Positions 17,801 to 24,240 of a stretch of DNA of 64,000 nt are shown here, in pieces. The stretch comes from Dyella sp. ASV24. Its GTDB lineage: Bacteria > Pseudomonadota > Gammaproteobacteria > Xanthomonadales > Rhodanobacteraceae. The notes under the pieces are model-generated. The model saw only the letters and a program-made list of their open reading frames with translations. It was not told where the DNA came from and made no database searches. Each line of letters starts with the position of its first letter. The first letter of the stretch is position 1. The stretch lies in NCBI RefSeq assembly GCF_016428905.1, contig NZ_JAELTQ010000013.1, positions 1 to 64,000 on the forward strand, given 5' to 3'. A program made the translations under genes and the position numbers.

Positions 17801-18554
17801 GCGAGCCGTCAATGGAGGCGAAGCGGAGCGGGACATCGCGAAGAAGCAAGAATTCATGATGGACGAGCGCGGTAAGCAGAGCATGACTTTCGGCTTCGGC
17901 GGTATCACTTCGTCGAGTGCCAAGGACGTCGCCACAGACCCGACGCTGCGAAGCGACGCCAACCAGTGGTTTGGAGGTCGAGCGGATCAGCTCATCCAAT
18001 CGGAAGGCAATTACCAGAGCCGTGACCTACTGGTCGCGAAGGCCGCGATTGATGCGGTGCACGCGCACAACGGCGCGACGCCGGAGATCGTGCAGGCCTA
18101 CGACAGTTCGGTGGCGAACTTGACGCCGGACGAGCGCAAAAATCTGGAGGCCTACGAGCAGGTTGCCCATACGAAGTCATGGGGCGGCGGCGTGGGCGAT
18201 ATGTCCGGCGCTGAAATAGCGCTTGGCCAGAATCCGGAGGGTATGCAGCTCACCCGCCCGGGACCGCAGACCATCGATCGCAACACGTCCGTATTTGGCC
18301 CGGGGTTCGTCGGCCCCGGCGCGAACTCCCACCAGGGCGCCGTTGGTTCGCCCTCCGTTGGAGGAGACCAGGGAGCATCAGGGCCTTCGGTTGGCGCGCC
18401 GATGATTGGGGGCTCCCAAACGCCGATGAGCAATGGAGGTCCATCGGACGAGGGCAGGGTGCGGCCCGGCTCTGGTGCCGGGCAGGGGGTTAGCACCCCA
18501 GCGTTTGGTTCAACTGAGGTCGGAGGCGGGCGTCCGAACCAGGGACAGGGATGA
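14814..18554 (+). CDS. traG: TraG, mating-pair stabilisation/pilus assembly membrane protein
   Basis: A 1246-residue protein with GTG start after GAAAGGAATCCTCA. The N-terminal 500 residues carry the TraG-N membrane domain, with helices around VSLGALGLLLGLLMVAVKH, FLSFIAFTVMFGM, MALVVGLGAWGF, TYMVLTIWVALWLPVLSVV and TMMLIFGGAVTASALAG. The rest is a long, glutamine-, serine- and alanine-rich helical periplasmic region (residues about 520-1140), followed by a glycine/proline-rich tail. In F, TraG acts in pilus assembly, stabilises mating pairs and contributes to entry exclusion with TraS. I see no obvious entry-exclusion partner by homology, but the small genes just downstream are candidates. 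Confidence 0.92.
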   Translation: MPNLFVKTGKLFEIYSMGDGLYMKRVLDGVASMSNSGLFVSLGALGLLLGLLMVAVKHVSNNAQKTEFGVLFLSFIAFTVMFGMRADVIIHDLGGAPGAVQNGTFPVDNVPFGVAAAGSIISTLGLTLSEKMEQGYGLPSGGTNPDGTTGFGRSLEWINAVRNWELPEFDDTGSNGLVSRFKNNVSYYLANCTFVAAGNSQLNMAKAFNTSDPFSFGDTTTGGLGYNNKFITTKWEDKAHNITDMDCSAALNQLKADAGDDSLFSAFANASAVRMKRVVPGYPAAQQMRDAFNDIGMAGDEAAAYTMSSAVNAVWSMALRRGSDPSGLDVMTAVMVNQGTEQRATQWGADESMFRQVARPMAAFFESMIYAMAPFMALVVGLGAWGFQKLMTYMVLTIWVALWLPVLSVVNLFQVTMAQHAVDAMNQVPPGATPLSVTSIAGAANLQHQIVNWLATGATIAAATPAITMMLIFGGAVTASALAGRMQGAEFSNEKMVSPDSVKDAPIMERGSMESHSQIGGSHITGASAIAPKYSGATIGESAVSSSSAALEASSNNLTSTASKAISQSFQNEIGQTVSGSHMFQGSASQSQQEMAKWGTSQGYDIKSGQEQAWAAVMAMSAAGQGQAAAGIAKAAGISLAAGSSSRHEFTEKDAQALGEQIKRDSSYNKAMTAQMATAVNDTVQNMASQGSKIAESAVGSNQYQSALSDMKSKQEQFQEAQSLKSQFGSSQQIDSIQAATGIAGRGHADEVINAAKQHAGVEAFNYARQYVQGSGWGSSDSKVADVQAALVALEGKSLPVAGREALRAGHESDRSQALLKALGQGGAMFGGDVSKAALGDPYRNSGLASDVVKGVAAQQVGGHPLGSGLNENNIKGQAQSLVSGASVPEATGAVVQRAGIGEAVANMDQQSRELEGYRQDPNAANAVSGRVRDQFETNTGVVQKEAADLKNARAKEMANNDTGGLAKDMKRFYDDRVSAATNHSAQSAQGAMSIARAVNGGEAERDIAKKQEFMMDERGKQSMTFGFGGITSSSAKDVATDPTLRSDANQWFGGRADQLIQSEGNYQSRDLLVAKAAIDAVHAHNGATPEIVQAYDSSVANLTPDERKNLEAYEQVAHTKSWGGGVGDMSGAEIALGQNPEGMQLTRPGPQTIDRNTSVFGPGFVGPGANSHQGAVGSPSVGGDQGASGPSVGAPMIGGSQTPMSNGGPSDEGRVRPGSGAGQGVSTPAFGSTEVGGGRPNQGQG

Positions 18555-18566
18555 GGCAAGAAATAA

Positions 18567-18589
18567 GAAGGGCGCCATTGGCGCCCTTC
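18567..18589. terminator. Terminator after traG
   Basis: GAAGGGCGCC and GGCGCCCTTC form a perfect 10-bp stem with an ATT loop, followed by TTGTTT. It also suits the convergent small gene on the minus strand. Confidence 0.85.
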
Positions 18590-18598
18590 TTGTTTGCA

Positions 18599-18808
18599 TC
18601 AGTCGTCGTTGTGACGCGGCTGGTTGAGTGGCTTGATCCCCATCGGGTCGCTGTGGTCGTCAAACAGCGATGGCGCGTTCCGCCACGGCTCGTCGTCCCA
18701 GCCCGAGGGTTCGTCGCTCTTCTGCGGCCCGCCGCCGTCCTTGCGCTTGCTGCGTCCCCCCAGAAGGGCCAAGAGCACGAAGAGTCCAAGGAAGATGTAA
18801 ATGTTCAC
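18599..18808 (-). CDS. Small single-pass membrane protein
   Basis: Convergent to traG. From the GTG at 18808 the product is 69 residues: a membrane helix at once (NIYIFLGLFVLLALLGG), then a basic patch (RSKRKDGGG) and an acidic, tryptophan-containing tail. A GTG at 18847 gives 13 more residues. The family is unknown. Small membrane proteins next to traG are often entry-exclusion proteins, which is a suggestion from position only. Confidence 0.5.
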   Translation of the reverse strand: MNIYIFLGLFVLLALLGGRSKRKDGGGPQKSDEPSGWDDEPWRNAPSLFDDHSDPMGIKPLNQPRHNDD

Positions 18809-19139
18809 GGCGTCAGGCTCGCGGAGATCATGTGGGTAGGCTACCACGGCGGCGGAGAGGGCAAAGTTACCTCTAGCGGTAAGGGCGGGCCCGCGATAAC
18901 ATCAGGTCAAACCCGCGACTCACTCTGTGAGCGCATCGGTGCCGAGGCCCACCTTCAGGCCGTAACTGTCCACCGAGACAGCACCCTTTTAGCGTTACTT
19001 CCCGATCCTTTCCCGTGAACGACCTATTGGCGTTCGTGCGGTATTCACCCCTACGCTCAGCGTGATTCACTCCTCTCGTTGTGCGCGAGATGGAGCTCTT
19101 TTCTATTACTCGTGCGCACAGCGAGATGGAGCTATATCC

Positions 19140-19592
19140 ATGGGTCTTGTCAGTATGTTTTGCGGTTTGGTTCTGCTGATCGTCATCTTTCAGGGCAGTC
19201 AGCGTCCCAAAGCCAGTGACCGCCAGGCGCTGTTGGATGGCAGTTCGGAAACGAACGAAACCAACGAGTGGTCCAGCGATGGTCGCGTGAAGGGTGAGCC
19301 AAAGCTCACCGAACTCGCAGCCCCTTCGGCAGAAGTGATCGAGTTTCCGATCATGACCAGCAAGCAGTTGTTTGACCGTCTCGCCGCCAATGGCGGACCG
19401 AACGTGATCGTTTCCGAAGAGCGTGTGCAGCACATTCGCAGCGCGCGAAACCTTCTGAAGCCTCGCGAGGATCTGGTCGAACCAGCTGTCGAAGTCCCCT
19501 ACGAGGTCGCAGACCTTGGTCTGCCGCCCGACCTAATGGTCGACGAGCACGTCGAAGTCTGGGCACACGAGGAATTTTCCGAGGTCGCCTAA
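19140..19592 (+). CDS. Membrane-anchored hypothetical protein
   Basis: A 150-residue protein that starts with a membrane helix (MGLVSMFCGLVLLIVIFQG) and continues with a hydrophilic, acidic domain of unknown fold (EVIEFPIMTSKQLFDRL and ERVQHIRSARNLL). The ATG at 19140 has GATGGAGCT eight bases upstream; an earlier ATG at 19062 lacks a ribosome site. A strong terminator follows directly, so it is transcribed alone, between the traG and traL operons. A 13-bp direct repeat GCGAGATGGAGCT (19085-19097 and 19121-19133) includes its ribosome site. Confidence 0.6.
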   Translation: MGLVSMFCGLVLLIVIFQGSQRPKASDRQALLDGSSETNETNEWSSDGRVKGEPKLTELAAPSAEVIEFPIMTSKQLFDRLAANGGPNVIVSEERVQHIRSARNLLKPREDLVEPAVEVPYEVADLGLPPDLMVDEHVEVWAHEEFSEVA

Positions 19593-19603
19593 GACCAACC
19601 AAC

Positions 19604-19629
19604 AAAAGGAGCCCCTTCGGGCTCCTTTT
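19604..19629 (+). terminator. Strong rho-independent terminator
   Basis: AAAAGGAGCCC and GGGCTCCTTTT form an 11-bp stem around a CTTC loop, with a run of eight T on the 3' side. Confidence 0.95.
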
Positions 19630-19664
19630 TTTTGGCCTGCGTGTCCTCCATGAAACGAGCCTCA

Positions 19665-19680
19665 ATAACGGCATCGTTTC
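19665..19680 (+). promoter_or_regulatory. Putative tra activator box upstream of traL
   Basis: ATAACGGCATCGTTTC fits the shared pattern. It ends 63 bases before the traL start codon, with only a weak -10 (TACCGT, 19707-19712) at the expected distance, as is usual for activator-dependent promoters. Confidence 0.6.
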
Positions 19681-19743
19681 GGAGTTAGGGCGCTGCCTCT
19701 GGCGCTTACCGTGAGAGCTCCCGAAATTGGAGTCCTCCCACTC

Positions 19744-20034
19744 ATGCAGCGCGTTCAGATCCCGCGCCACGTCGATGCACCACAGCGGTTCCTGCTCTGG
19801 ACCGTCGACCAGGCTATCCCGTTCCTGATCATCGTCGGCCTGGGCATCTTCCTGAAGATGCTCTTTGTCTCCATCTGCGTGGGCATCGGCGTTAGCTGGT
19901 ACTTCAACCGCTACCGCGAGTCGCGTGCTGACGGCTTTCTCAAGCACATGTTCTGGTGGTACGGCATGGCGAGCGTGAAGTCGAGCGTTCGCTCGGTCGT
20001 CAATCCCTTCATGCGGAGGATCTTCCCCGCATGA
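19744..20034 (+). CDS. traL: TraL, pilus assembly inner-membrane protein
   Basis: A 96-residue protein with the TraL opening IPRHVDAPQRFLLWTVDQ, two adjacent membrane helices (IPFLIIVGLGIFLKMLFV and ICVGIGVSWYF) and a basic cytoplasmic end (FLKHMFWWYG). The ATG at 19744 gives the usual TraL N-terminus; a GTG at 19711 is longer by 11 residues. It is the first gene of traL-E-K-B and overlaps traE by four bases. Confidence 0.9.
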   Translation: MQRVQIPRHVDAPQRFLLWTVDQAIPFLIIVGLGIFLKMLFVSICVGIGVSWYFNRYRESRADGFLKHMFWWYGMASVKSSVRSVVNPFMRRIFPA

Positions 20035-20663
20035 ACCTAAAGAACTATCTCAAGACGTGGGACGGCACCCTGACCGAGAACCGGATGGGCCGCTACGTCA
20101 TGCTGGTCCAATCCGTTGTCATTCTGGTGTTGGGCATTGCGCTTGCAACGCGCACGCCCGTCATCGAGCAAATCCCTCCCGGGTTGACGGACAAGGGGCT
20201 GCTGATGGCTGACGACGCAAACGACGCTGTTCGGACCGCGTGGGGCAGCTTCTTCGCGGACACCCTCGCGAACGTTACGCCTCGCACCGCCGACTTCCTC
20301 GACAAGAAGCTTGGTCCCTTCGTCGCCCCGAACATCAGTAGCCAGGTGCGCGACCTTGTGGCCGCGCAAGCAAAGCAGATCAAGGATGAGCAAGTCTCGA
20401 TCCAGTTCAGCGCGACCGACGTGTGGCGTGTGCCCGACACCGACACCGTTGTGGTCACCGGTGAGTACACCATTCACGGCATCCGCGAAGCAGAGAAGCG
20501 GACGACCCGGACCTTCGAGTTCGGCATCAAGATCGTCAACTACCGCGTCGTTCTGACCGGTATCGATGTCTACGAGGGGCCGTGGCGTCCCACCGCTGAA
20601 CGCGAAAAGAAAGCAGTAGCCGCGGCGCGCAAGGCCGCCGAAGCCCAGCAGACCGGAAACTAA
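20031..20663 (+). CDS. traE: TraE, VirB5/VirB8-like inner-membrane pilus assembly protein
   Basis: A 210-residue protein with one N-terminal membrane helix (YVMLVQSVVILVLGIALATR) and a periplasmic domain. The typical opening is NLKNYLKTWDGTLTENRMGR. The C-terminal domain has the conserved VTGEYTIHG and NYRVVLTGIDVYEG. TraE resembles VirB8 structurally and belongs to the envelope-spanning core. The ATG overlaps the traL stop (ATGA) with GGAGGATCTTCCCCGC upstream. Confidence 0.92.
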   Translation: MNLKNYLKTWDGTLTENRMGRYVMLVQSVVILVLGIALATRTPVIEQIPPGLTDKGLLMADDANDAVRTAWGSFFADTLANVTPRTADFLDKKLGPFVAPNISSQVRDLVAAQAKQIKDEQVSIQFSATDVWRVPDTDTVVVTGEYTIHGIREAEKRTTRTFEFGIKIVNYRVVLTGIDVYEGPWRPTAEREKKAVAAARKAAEAQQTGN

Positions 20664-20675
20664 GGAGAAGCAAGG

Positions 20676-21686
20676 ATGCGAACGATGCGTGCGCGAGTGC
20701 TCGCGATAGCCATGATGGCGTATGGGTTGTGTGCCCATGCTGAAGTGACGCCGGGCCTTCCGGTTCAGCAGGTGAACCCACCGCAGGCCCAGGGAACCGG
20801 ACCGCAGGCCCCGCTGGCTGCCGGCGTTGAAGGCGCTGACGGCCTCACACCGGAGGAACGCCGAGTTGCGGCAGGACTGTTGGCGCCGGCGCCGCGAAAT
20901 AGCGAGGTGGCCACGAAGCCTCCCGTAAAAGCCCCGCCTCCGCAGATGACGGTGAAGGCTGGCGTCACAACCATCTTTGCGATCGGCCGAGGGCAGACGA
21001 ACCGTATTGTCGTGCCCTTCAAGAAGCCGAAGCTGATGACTTCCGCGACGGAAGACCAAGCAAAGATTGACGTCGACCCTGACTTCCCTCTGGTTTACGT
21101 GACCACCTCTCGAAGCGAGCCGGTGAGCATGTTCATCTACGATGAGAACGACAAGACGACGGCCATCTCGGTTTCTCTCGTTCCAGCAGACATTCCCGCC
21201 GTGAGCGTGACCATGCGGCTCGAGAACTATGTGCCGCGCGAACCGGTGGAGCAGACGGCCCGCCACGAGGGTGACGCGAAGTCTGCTCGCGGGTGGGAAA
21301 CGGACCAGCCATTCACCGACTCGGTCAAGGAACTTTTCCGAAACGCTGCGCTCGGCAAGGTGCCTTCGGGTTACTCGCTTGGTCCGCTTGATCATCGATC
21401 TGCTGCTGCGGCGCGGTGCGACATGCCGGGACTCCGCATCGAGCAGAAGCAACTGCTGACCGGCTTCAATATGCAGCTCGTGGTGGCACGCGTGACCAAT
21501 ATGCAACCGGTACCTGTGGACATCGTCGAGACCGGCTGTCGCGGGGCCGACGTGTTGGCTGCTGCCGCATGGCCTGCCGTGCATCTACAGCCTGGTCAGG
21601 CTGCGGAGCTATACGTCGCGATTCGGGCGCCCGGTGAGGACGCGTCGGACGTGGTTCGCCCCTCGCTTGTGAGTGAGGGCCGCTGA
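20676..21686 (+). CDS. traK: TraK, outer-membrane core secretin-like (VirB9-like) protein
   Basis: A 336-residue exported protein (signal peptide ending CAHA-EV). A proline/alanine-rich N-terminal linker precedes the TraK domain: VKAGVTTIFAIGRGQTNRIVVPF and PLVYVTTSRSEPVSMFIYDEN. The C-terminal part has two cysteines and a beta-rich domain. TraK, TraV and TraB form the outer-membrane core of the F-type channel. The start follows AAGGAGAAGCAAGG. Confidence 0.9.
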   Translation: MRTMRARVLAIAMMAYGLCAHAEVTPGLPVQQVNPPQAQGTGPQAPLAAGVEGADGLTPEERRVAAGLLAPAPRNSEVATKPPVKAPPPQMTVKAGVTTIFAIGRGQTNRIVVPFKKPKLMTSATEDQAKIDVDPDFPLVYVTTSRSEPVSMFIYDENDKTTAISVSLVPADIPAVSVTMRLENYVPREPVEQTARHEGDAKSARGWETDQPFTDSVKELFRNAALGKVPSGYSLGPLDHRSAAAARCDMPGLRIEQKQLLTGFNMQLVVARVTNMQPVPVDIVETGCRGADVLAAAAWPAVHLQPGQAAELYVAIRAPGEDASDVVRPSLVSEGR

Positions 21687-21687
21687 C

Positions 21688-22977
21688 ATGGCGATGCCGA
21701 AGGCAATTACCGATCGTTGGGAAAAGCTCAATCCGAAGCAGAAGCAGTGGCTGACGTGGGGCGCGATGCTCAGCGTGCTGTTCGTCATCGGCTACTACAT
21801 CTTCTTCACGCCTCCCAAGCAGGCGACCCATAAGGGCCCGACGCAGATCAAGATGGCGAACGAACTAATGCCCTCGAACGCAGCTCGCGATCTGGGTATG
21901 AGTAGCCTGGCCGCCGGCGTCAAGGATGCGCAGCGCGACCAGAAGCAGCTCGGGCAGACCGTAAACCAGTTGAAGCTGCAGAGCGACGCGCGCAATCGAC
22001 AGGGCGCTGATGGCCAAGAGCGTAGCGCGGCGCAGAAGACTCAGACTGAACTTGTTGATCTTCGGAAGCAGGTCGAGGACCTGAAGAGCAAGCTTGAGCA
22101 AGGTGGTGGGCAGCAGGTGCAGGCCGGGCAGGCGGCGAACGGGCAGCATGCGGGCCAGGCCGGAGCCGCGATGGCTCCCATGGCCGGTGGTAGTGCCACG
22201 AGCGTGGGGGGCGGCGGAGCCGTAACGCTCCGGGAAGTTGGTCGCGGCACGCCTTCGACGGGGCACGCAACGGCGGCGAATGCTGACCCGTCGGCCGCCG
22301 GCGTGCCCAACAAGCCCGGCACAGCAACGCCAGCGGAGACGGCGAAGAGCGACGCCAAGGTGCCCACCCAGTACATGCCCTCTGGTTCGCTGATTGAAGG
22401 CGTGAACGTCACCGGTATGGACGCACCTACCGGAAAACAGGCGATGAAAGACCCAGTGCCCATGCTCATTCGCGTGAAGAAGGAGGCGATTCTTCCGAAC
22501 CGCTTTCGAGCTGATGTGCGTGAGTGCTTCATCGTGTCGTCTGGTCACGGCGATCTCGCTTCCGAACGCGCGTACATTCGGTCCGTCAGCATCTCCTGCG
22601 TGCGCAAGGACAAGCGCGTTATTGATATTGCTGCCGAGATGGTCGCGATCGGCCCCGATGGCAAGGCGGGCATCCGGGGTCGACTCGTAACGAAGCAAGG
22701 CCAGCTCATCGCGAAGGCGGGCATGGCCGGCGTCGCGCAGGGTTTCGCGCAGGCCTTCAGCGGCAGCAACTACCGCATGAACTTCGCCTCGGACAACACC
22801 GATTACGGCACTGCCTTCGAGCAGGGTGCAGGGCAGGGTGTCGGCTCCGCATTCGACCGTATTGCGAAGTACTACCTCGATCTCGCCGACCAGATGATGC
22901 CGGTGATCGAGATCGATGCTGGCCAGCGCGTGACCTTCATGCTCGTGAAGGGTGTCTCGATGGGCGTCGTGAAGTGA
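21688..22977 (+). CDS. traB: TraB, VirB10-like core scaffold
   Basis: A 429-residue protein. It has a short cytoplasmic N-terminus, one membrane helix (MLSVLFVIGYYIFFTP), a coiled coil (about residues 70-130: AQRDQKQLGQTVNQL and LVDLRKQVEDLKSKL), a Gly/Ala/Pro-rich spacer, and the conserved C-terminal VirB10-like beta-barrel (LIRVKKEAILPNRFRADVREC, GDLASERAYIRSVSISC, DAGQRVTFMLVKGV). The spacer would cross the periplasm. The ATG at 21688 follows GAGTGAGGGCCGCTGAC, two bases after the traK stop. Confidence 0.93.
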   Translation: MAMPKAITDRWEKLNPKQKQWLTWGAMLSVLFVIGYYIFFTPPKQATHKGPTQIKMANELMPSNAARDLGMSSLAAGVKDAQRDQKQLGQTVNQLKLQSDARNRQGADGQERSAAQKTQTELVDLRKQVEDLKSKLEQGGGQQVQAGQAANGQHAGQAGAAMAPMAGGSATSVGGGGAVTLREVGRGTPSTGHATAANADPSAAGVPNKPGTATPAETAKSDAKVPTQYMPSGSLIEGVNVTGMDAPTGKQAMKDPVPMLIRVKKEAILPNRFRADVRECFIVSSGHGDLASERAYIRSVSISCVRKDKRVIDIAAEMVAIGPDGKAGIRGRLVTKQGQLIAKAGMAGVAQGFAQAFSGSNYRMNFASDNTDYGTAFEQGAGQGVGSAFDRIAKYYLDLADQMMPVIEIDAGQRVTFMLVKGVSMGVVK

Positions 22978-22996
22978 CCTGACGAAACAGGCCCAC

Positions 22997-23012
22997 ACAA
23001 CGCCGTCGTTTC
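22997..23012 (+). promoter_or_regulatory. Putative tra activator box upstream of traV
   Basis: ACAACGCCGTCGTTTC fits the shared pattern, 53 bases before the traV start. A TATGAC at 23042-23047 could be the -10 element. The box splits the tra genes into traL-E-K-B and traV-onward units. Confidence 0.6.
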
Positions 23013-23065
23013 CAGCCCCCAACACGTGTGACCTCGTCGAGTATGACGAGGTCAAGGAGAGACCT

Positions 23066-23785
23066 ATGTACTGCCTTCGATTCATCTCTATTGGACTCGT
23101 GACGTTGGCGCTCAGCGCCTGCGCCACCGGGAGCTCCAAGTTTGCGTGCCCTCGTCCGCAGGGCGTGACGTGTATGTCCGCTACGGACGTCTATCGCGCG
23201 ACCAACAATGCCGACGAGGTCCTGGGTGTTGACGCGTCGGAAGCCGCGAAACTCGCGACACAGGGAAAGAGTGCGGGAAAAGTTGCGTCCCCGGGTCCGG
23301 CTCCGGTGGTCGCTGACGTCACGCCGGCCGCGACCGTTGCGCTCCCTGCGAGTGCGCCGGCGCAGCTGCATCTGGATGGCTCGACGCTTGCGCTGTCCCC
23401 GCCGGGCGCGCGCGTGGCTACCGACCCCAGCCAGTACAACAGCGCAAACGCTGTTGGTACCCGTCAGGCCGCGACGAAGCAGCGCGGTGTGCCGGCGCTC
23501 GGCGCCGACAGTTCGCCGGACGCGTTCAGGCAACCGGCAAAGATCATGCGCATCTACGTGCGTCCGTGGGAAGACGACGCGGGCGACTTGCACATGAGTG
23601 GATTCATTTTCACGGAGATTGAACCGCGCAAGTGGTTGGTCGCACAGAAGGCGAGCGACGACGACGGGCTGTTCCGTCTTCTTGAAGCACCCGGGAAGGA
23701 TGCGGCGCAGGAAGCACCGGCAGGCGTTGGAAAAGCCACTCCAACGGCTCCCCGCACGGGAAACGGAGGTGGCGCCAACCCGTAA
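23066..23785 (+). CDS. traV: TraV, outer-membrane lipoprotein of the transfer channel
   Basis: A 239-residue lipoprotein: signal peptide with lipobox LSAC (cysteine about residue 19), then the TraV motif SKFACPRPQGVTCMS with two spaced cysteines. A low-complexity Ala/Pro/Val spacer follows, and a C-terminal conserved part MRIYVRPWEDDAGDLHMSGFIF (described in parts) that matches TraV family ends. The tail is glycine/proline-rich. The ATG follows AAGGAGAGACCT. Confidence 0.9.
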   Translation: MYCLRFISIGLVTLALSACATGSSKFACPRPQGVTCMSATDVYRATNNADEVLGVDASEAAKLATQGKSAGKVASPGPAPVVADVTPAATVALPASAPAQLHLDGSTLALSPPGARVATDPSQYNSANAVGTRQAATKQRGVPALGADSSPDAFRQPAKIMRIYVRPWEDDAGDLHMSGFIFTEIEPRKWLVAQKASDDDGLFRLLEAPGKDAAQEAPAGVGKATPTAPRTGNGGGANP

Positions 23786-23794
23786 GGAAATCCC

Positions 23795-24142
23795 ATGAAG
23801 TACCTGAAGAACTTCGCCGAGCGCATGCAGAAGAACAAGAAGCTGCAGCGCGCAAATGAACTGATCCAGCGCTACGGCCTTCTGGTCGCTCTCCTTACCC
23901 TCGTGTCCGGCATCGCTGTTGCCGGTAACCAGGGCGCCGAGTTCGACACGATTTATCAGATGGTCCGCGGCTGGCTCGAGGGCACCCTCGGCAAGGTCCT
24001 CGCAATGGGCGCATTCGGTATCGGCATGGCCGTCGGCATCGTGAAGCAGTCCCTGATGGCTCTCGCCATCGGCATTGGCTTCGCCGTCGTTCTCGCCTAC
24101 GCGCCGTCCATCATCGACGCGATCTTCACCTTCTCGCTGTAA
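23795..24142 (+). CDS. traA: TraA-like pilin precursor
   Basis: A 115-residue protein with a long basic leader (about 27 residues, KNFAERMQKNKKLQR) and a hydrophobic segment ending in GIAVAGNQGAEFD, where VA-G is a plausible leader-peptidase site. The mature part has two hydrophobic helices (LGKVLAMGAFGIGMAVGIV and LMALAIGIGFAVVLAYA) separated by a short basic turn. This is the arrangement of F-type pilins. It lies between traV and traC. A partial terminator follows, which would raise pilin expression relative to downstream genes. Confidence 0.85.
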   Translation: MKYLKNFAERMQKNKKLQRANELIQRYGLLVALLTLVSGIAVAGNQGAEFDTIYQMVRGWLEGTLGKVLAMGAFGIGMAVGIVKQSLMALAIGIGFAVVLAYAPSIIDAIFTFSL

Positions 24143-24172
24143 CGGGCAATAGCAACTAGCCCGCGCTGCCCT

Positions 24173-24196
24173 GGGGCCGGCAATCACGTCGGCCCC
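24173..24196 (+). terminator. Partial terminator between traA and traC
   Basis: GGGGCCG (24173-24179) pairs with CGGCCCC (24190-24196), followed by CTTTTCTCT. No new promoter is obvious before traC, so it probably attenuates rather than stops transcription. Confidence 0.6.
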
Positions 24197-24240
24197 CTTT
24201 TCTCTACCGCCAAACGATTCAATCAAATAGGAGACGGCTT

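Noticed and set aside
16116-17999. A 627-codon open frame on the minus strand inside traG
   Set aside because: It lies entirely within the strongly supported traG frame, is rich in R, H, L and V as expected for a complementary shadow, and has no ribosome site or motif.
20037-21584. A 515-codon minus-strand frame opposite traE and traK
   Set aside because: TraE and TraK are clearly recognisable on the plus strand; the frame has no motif.
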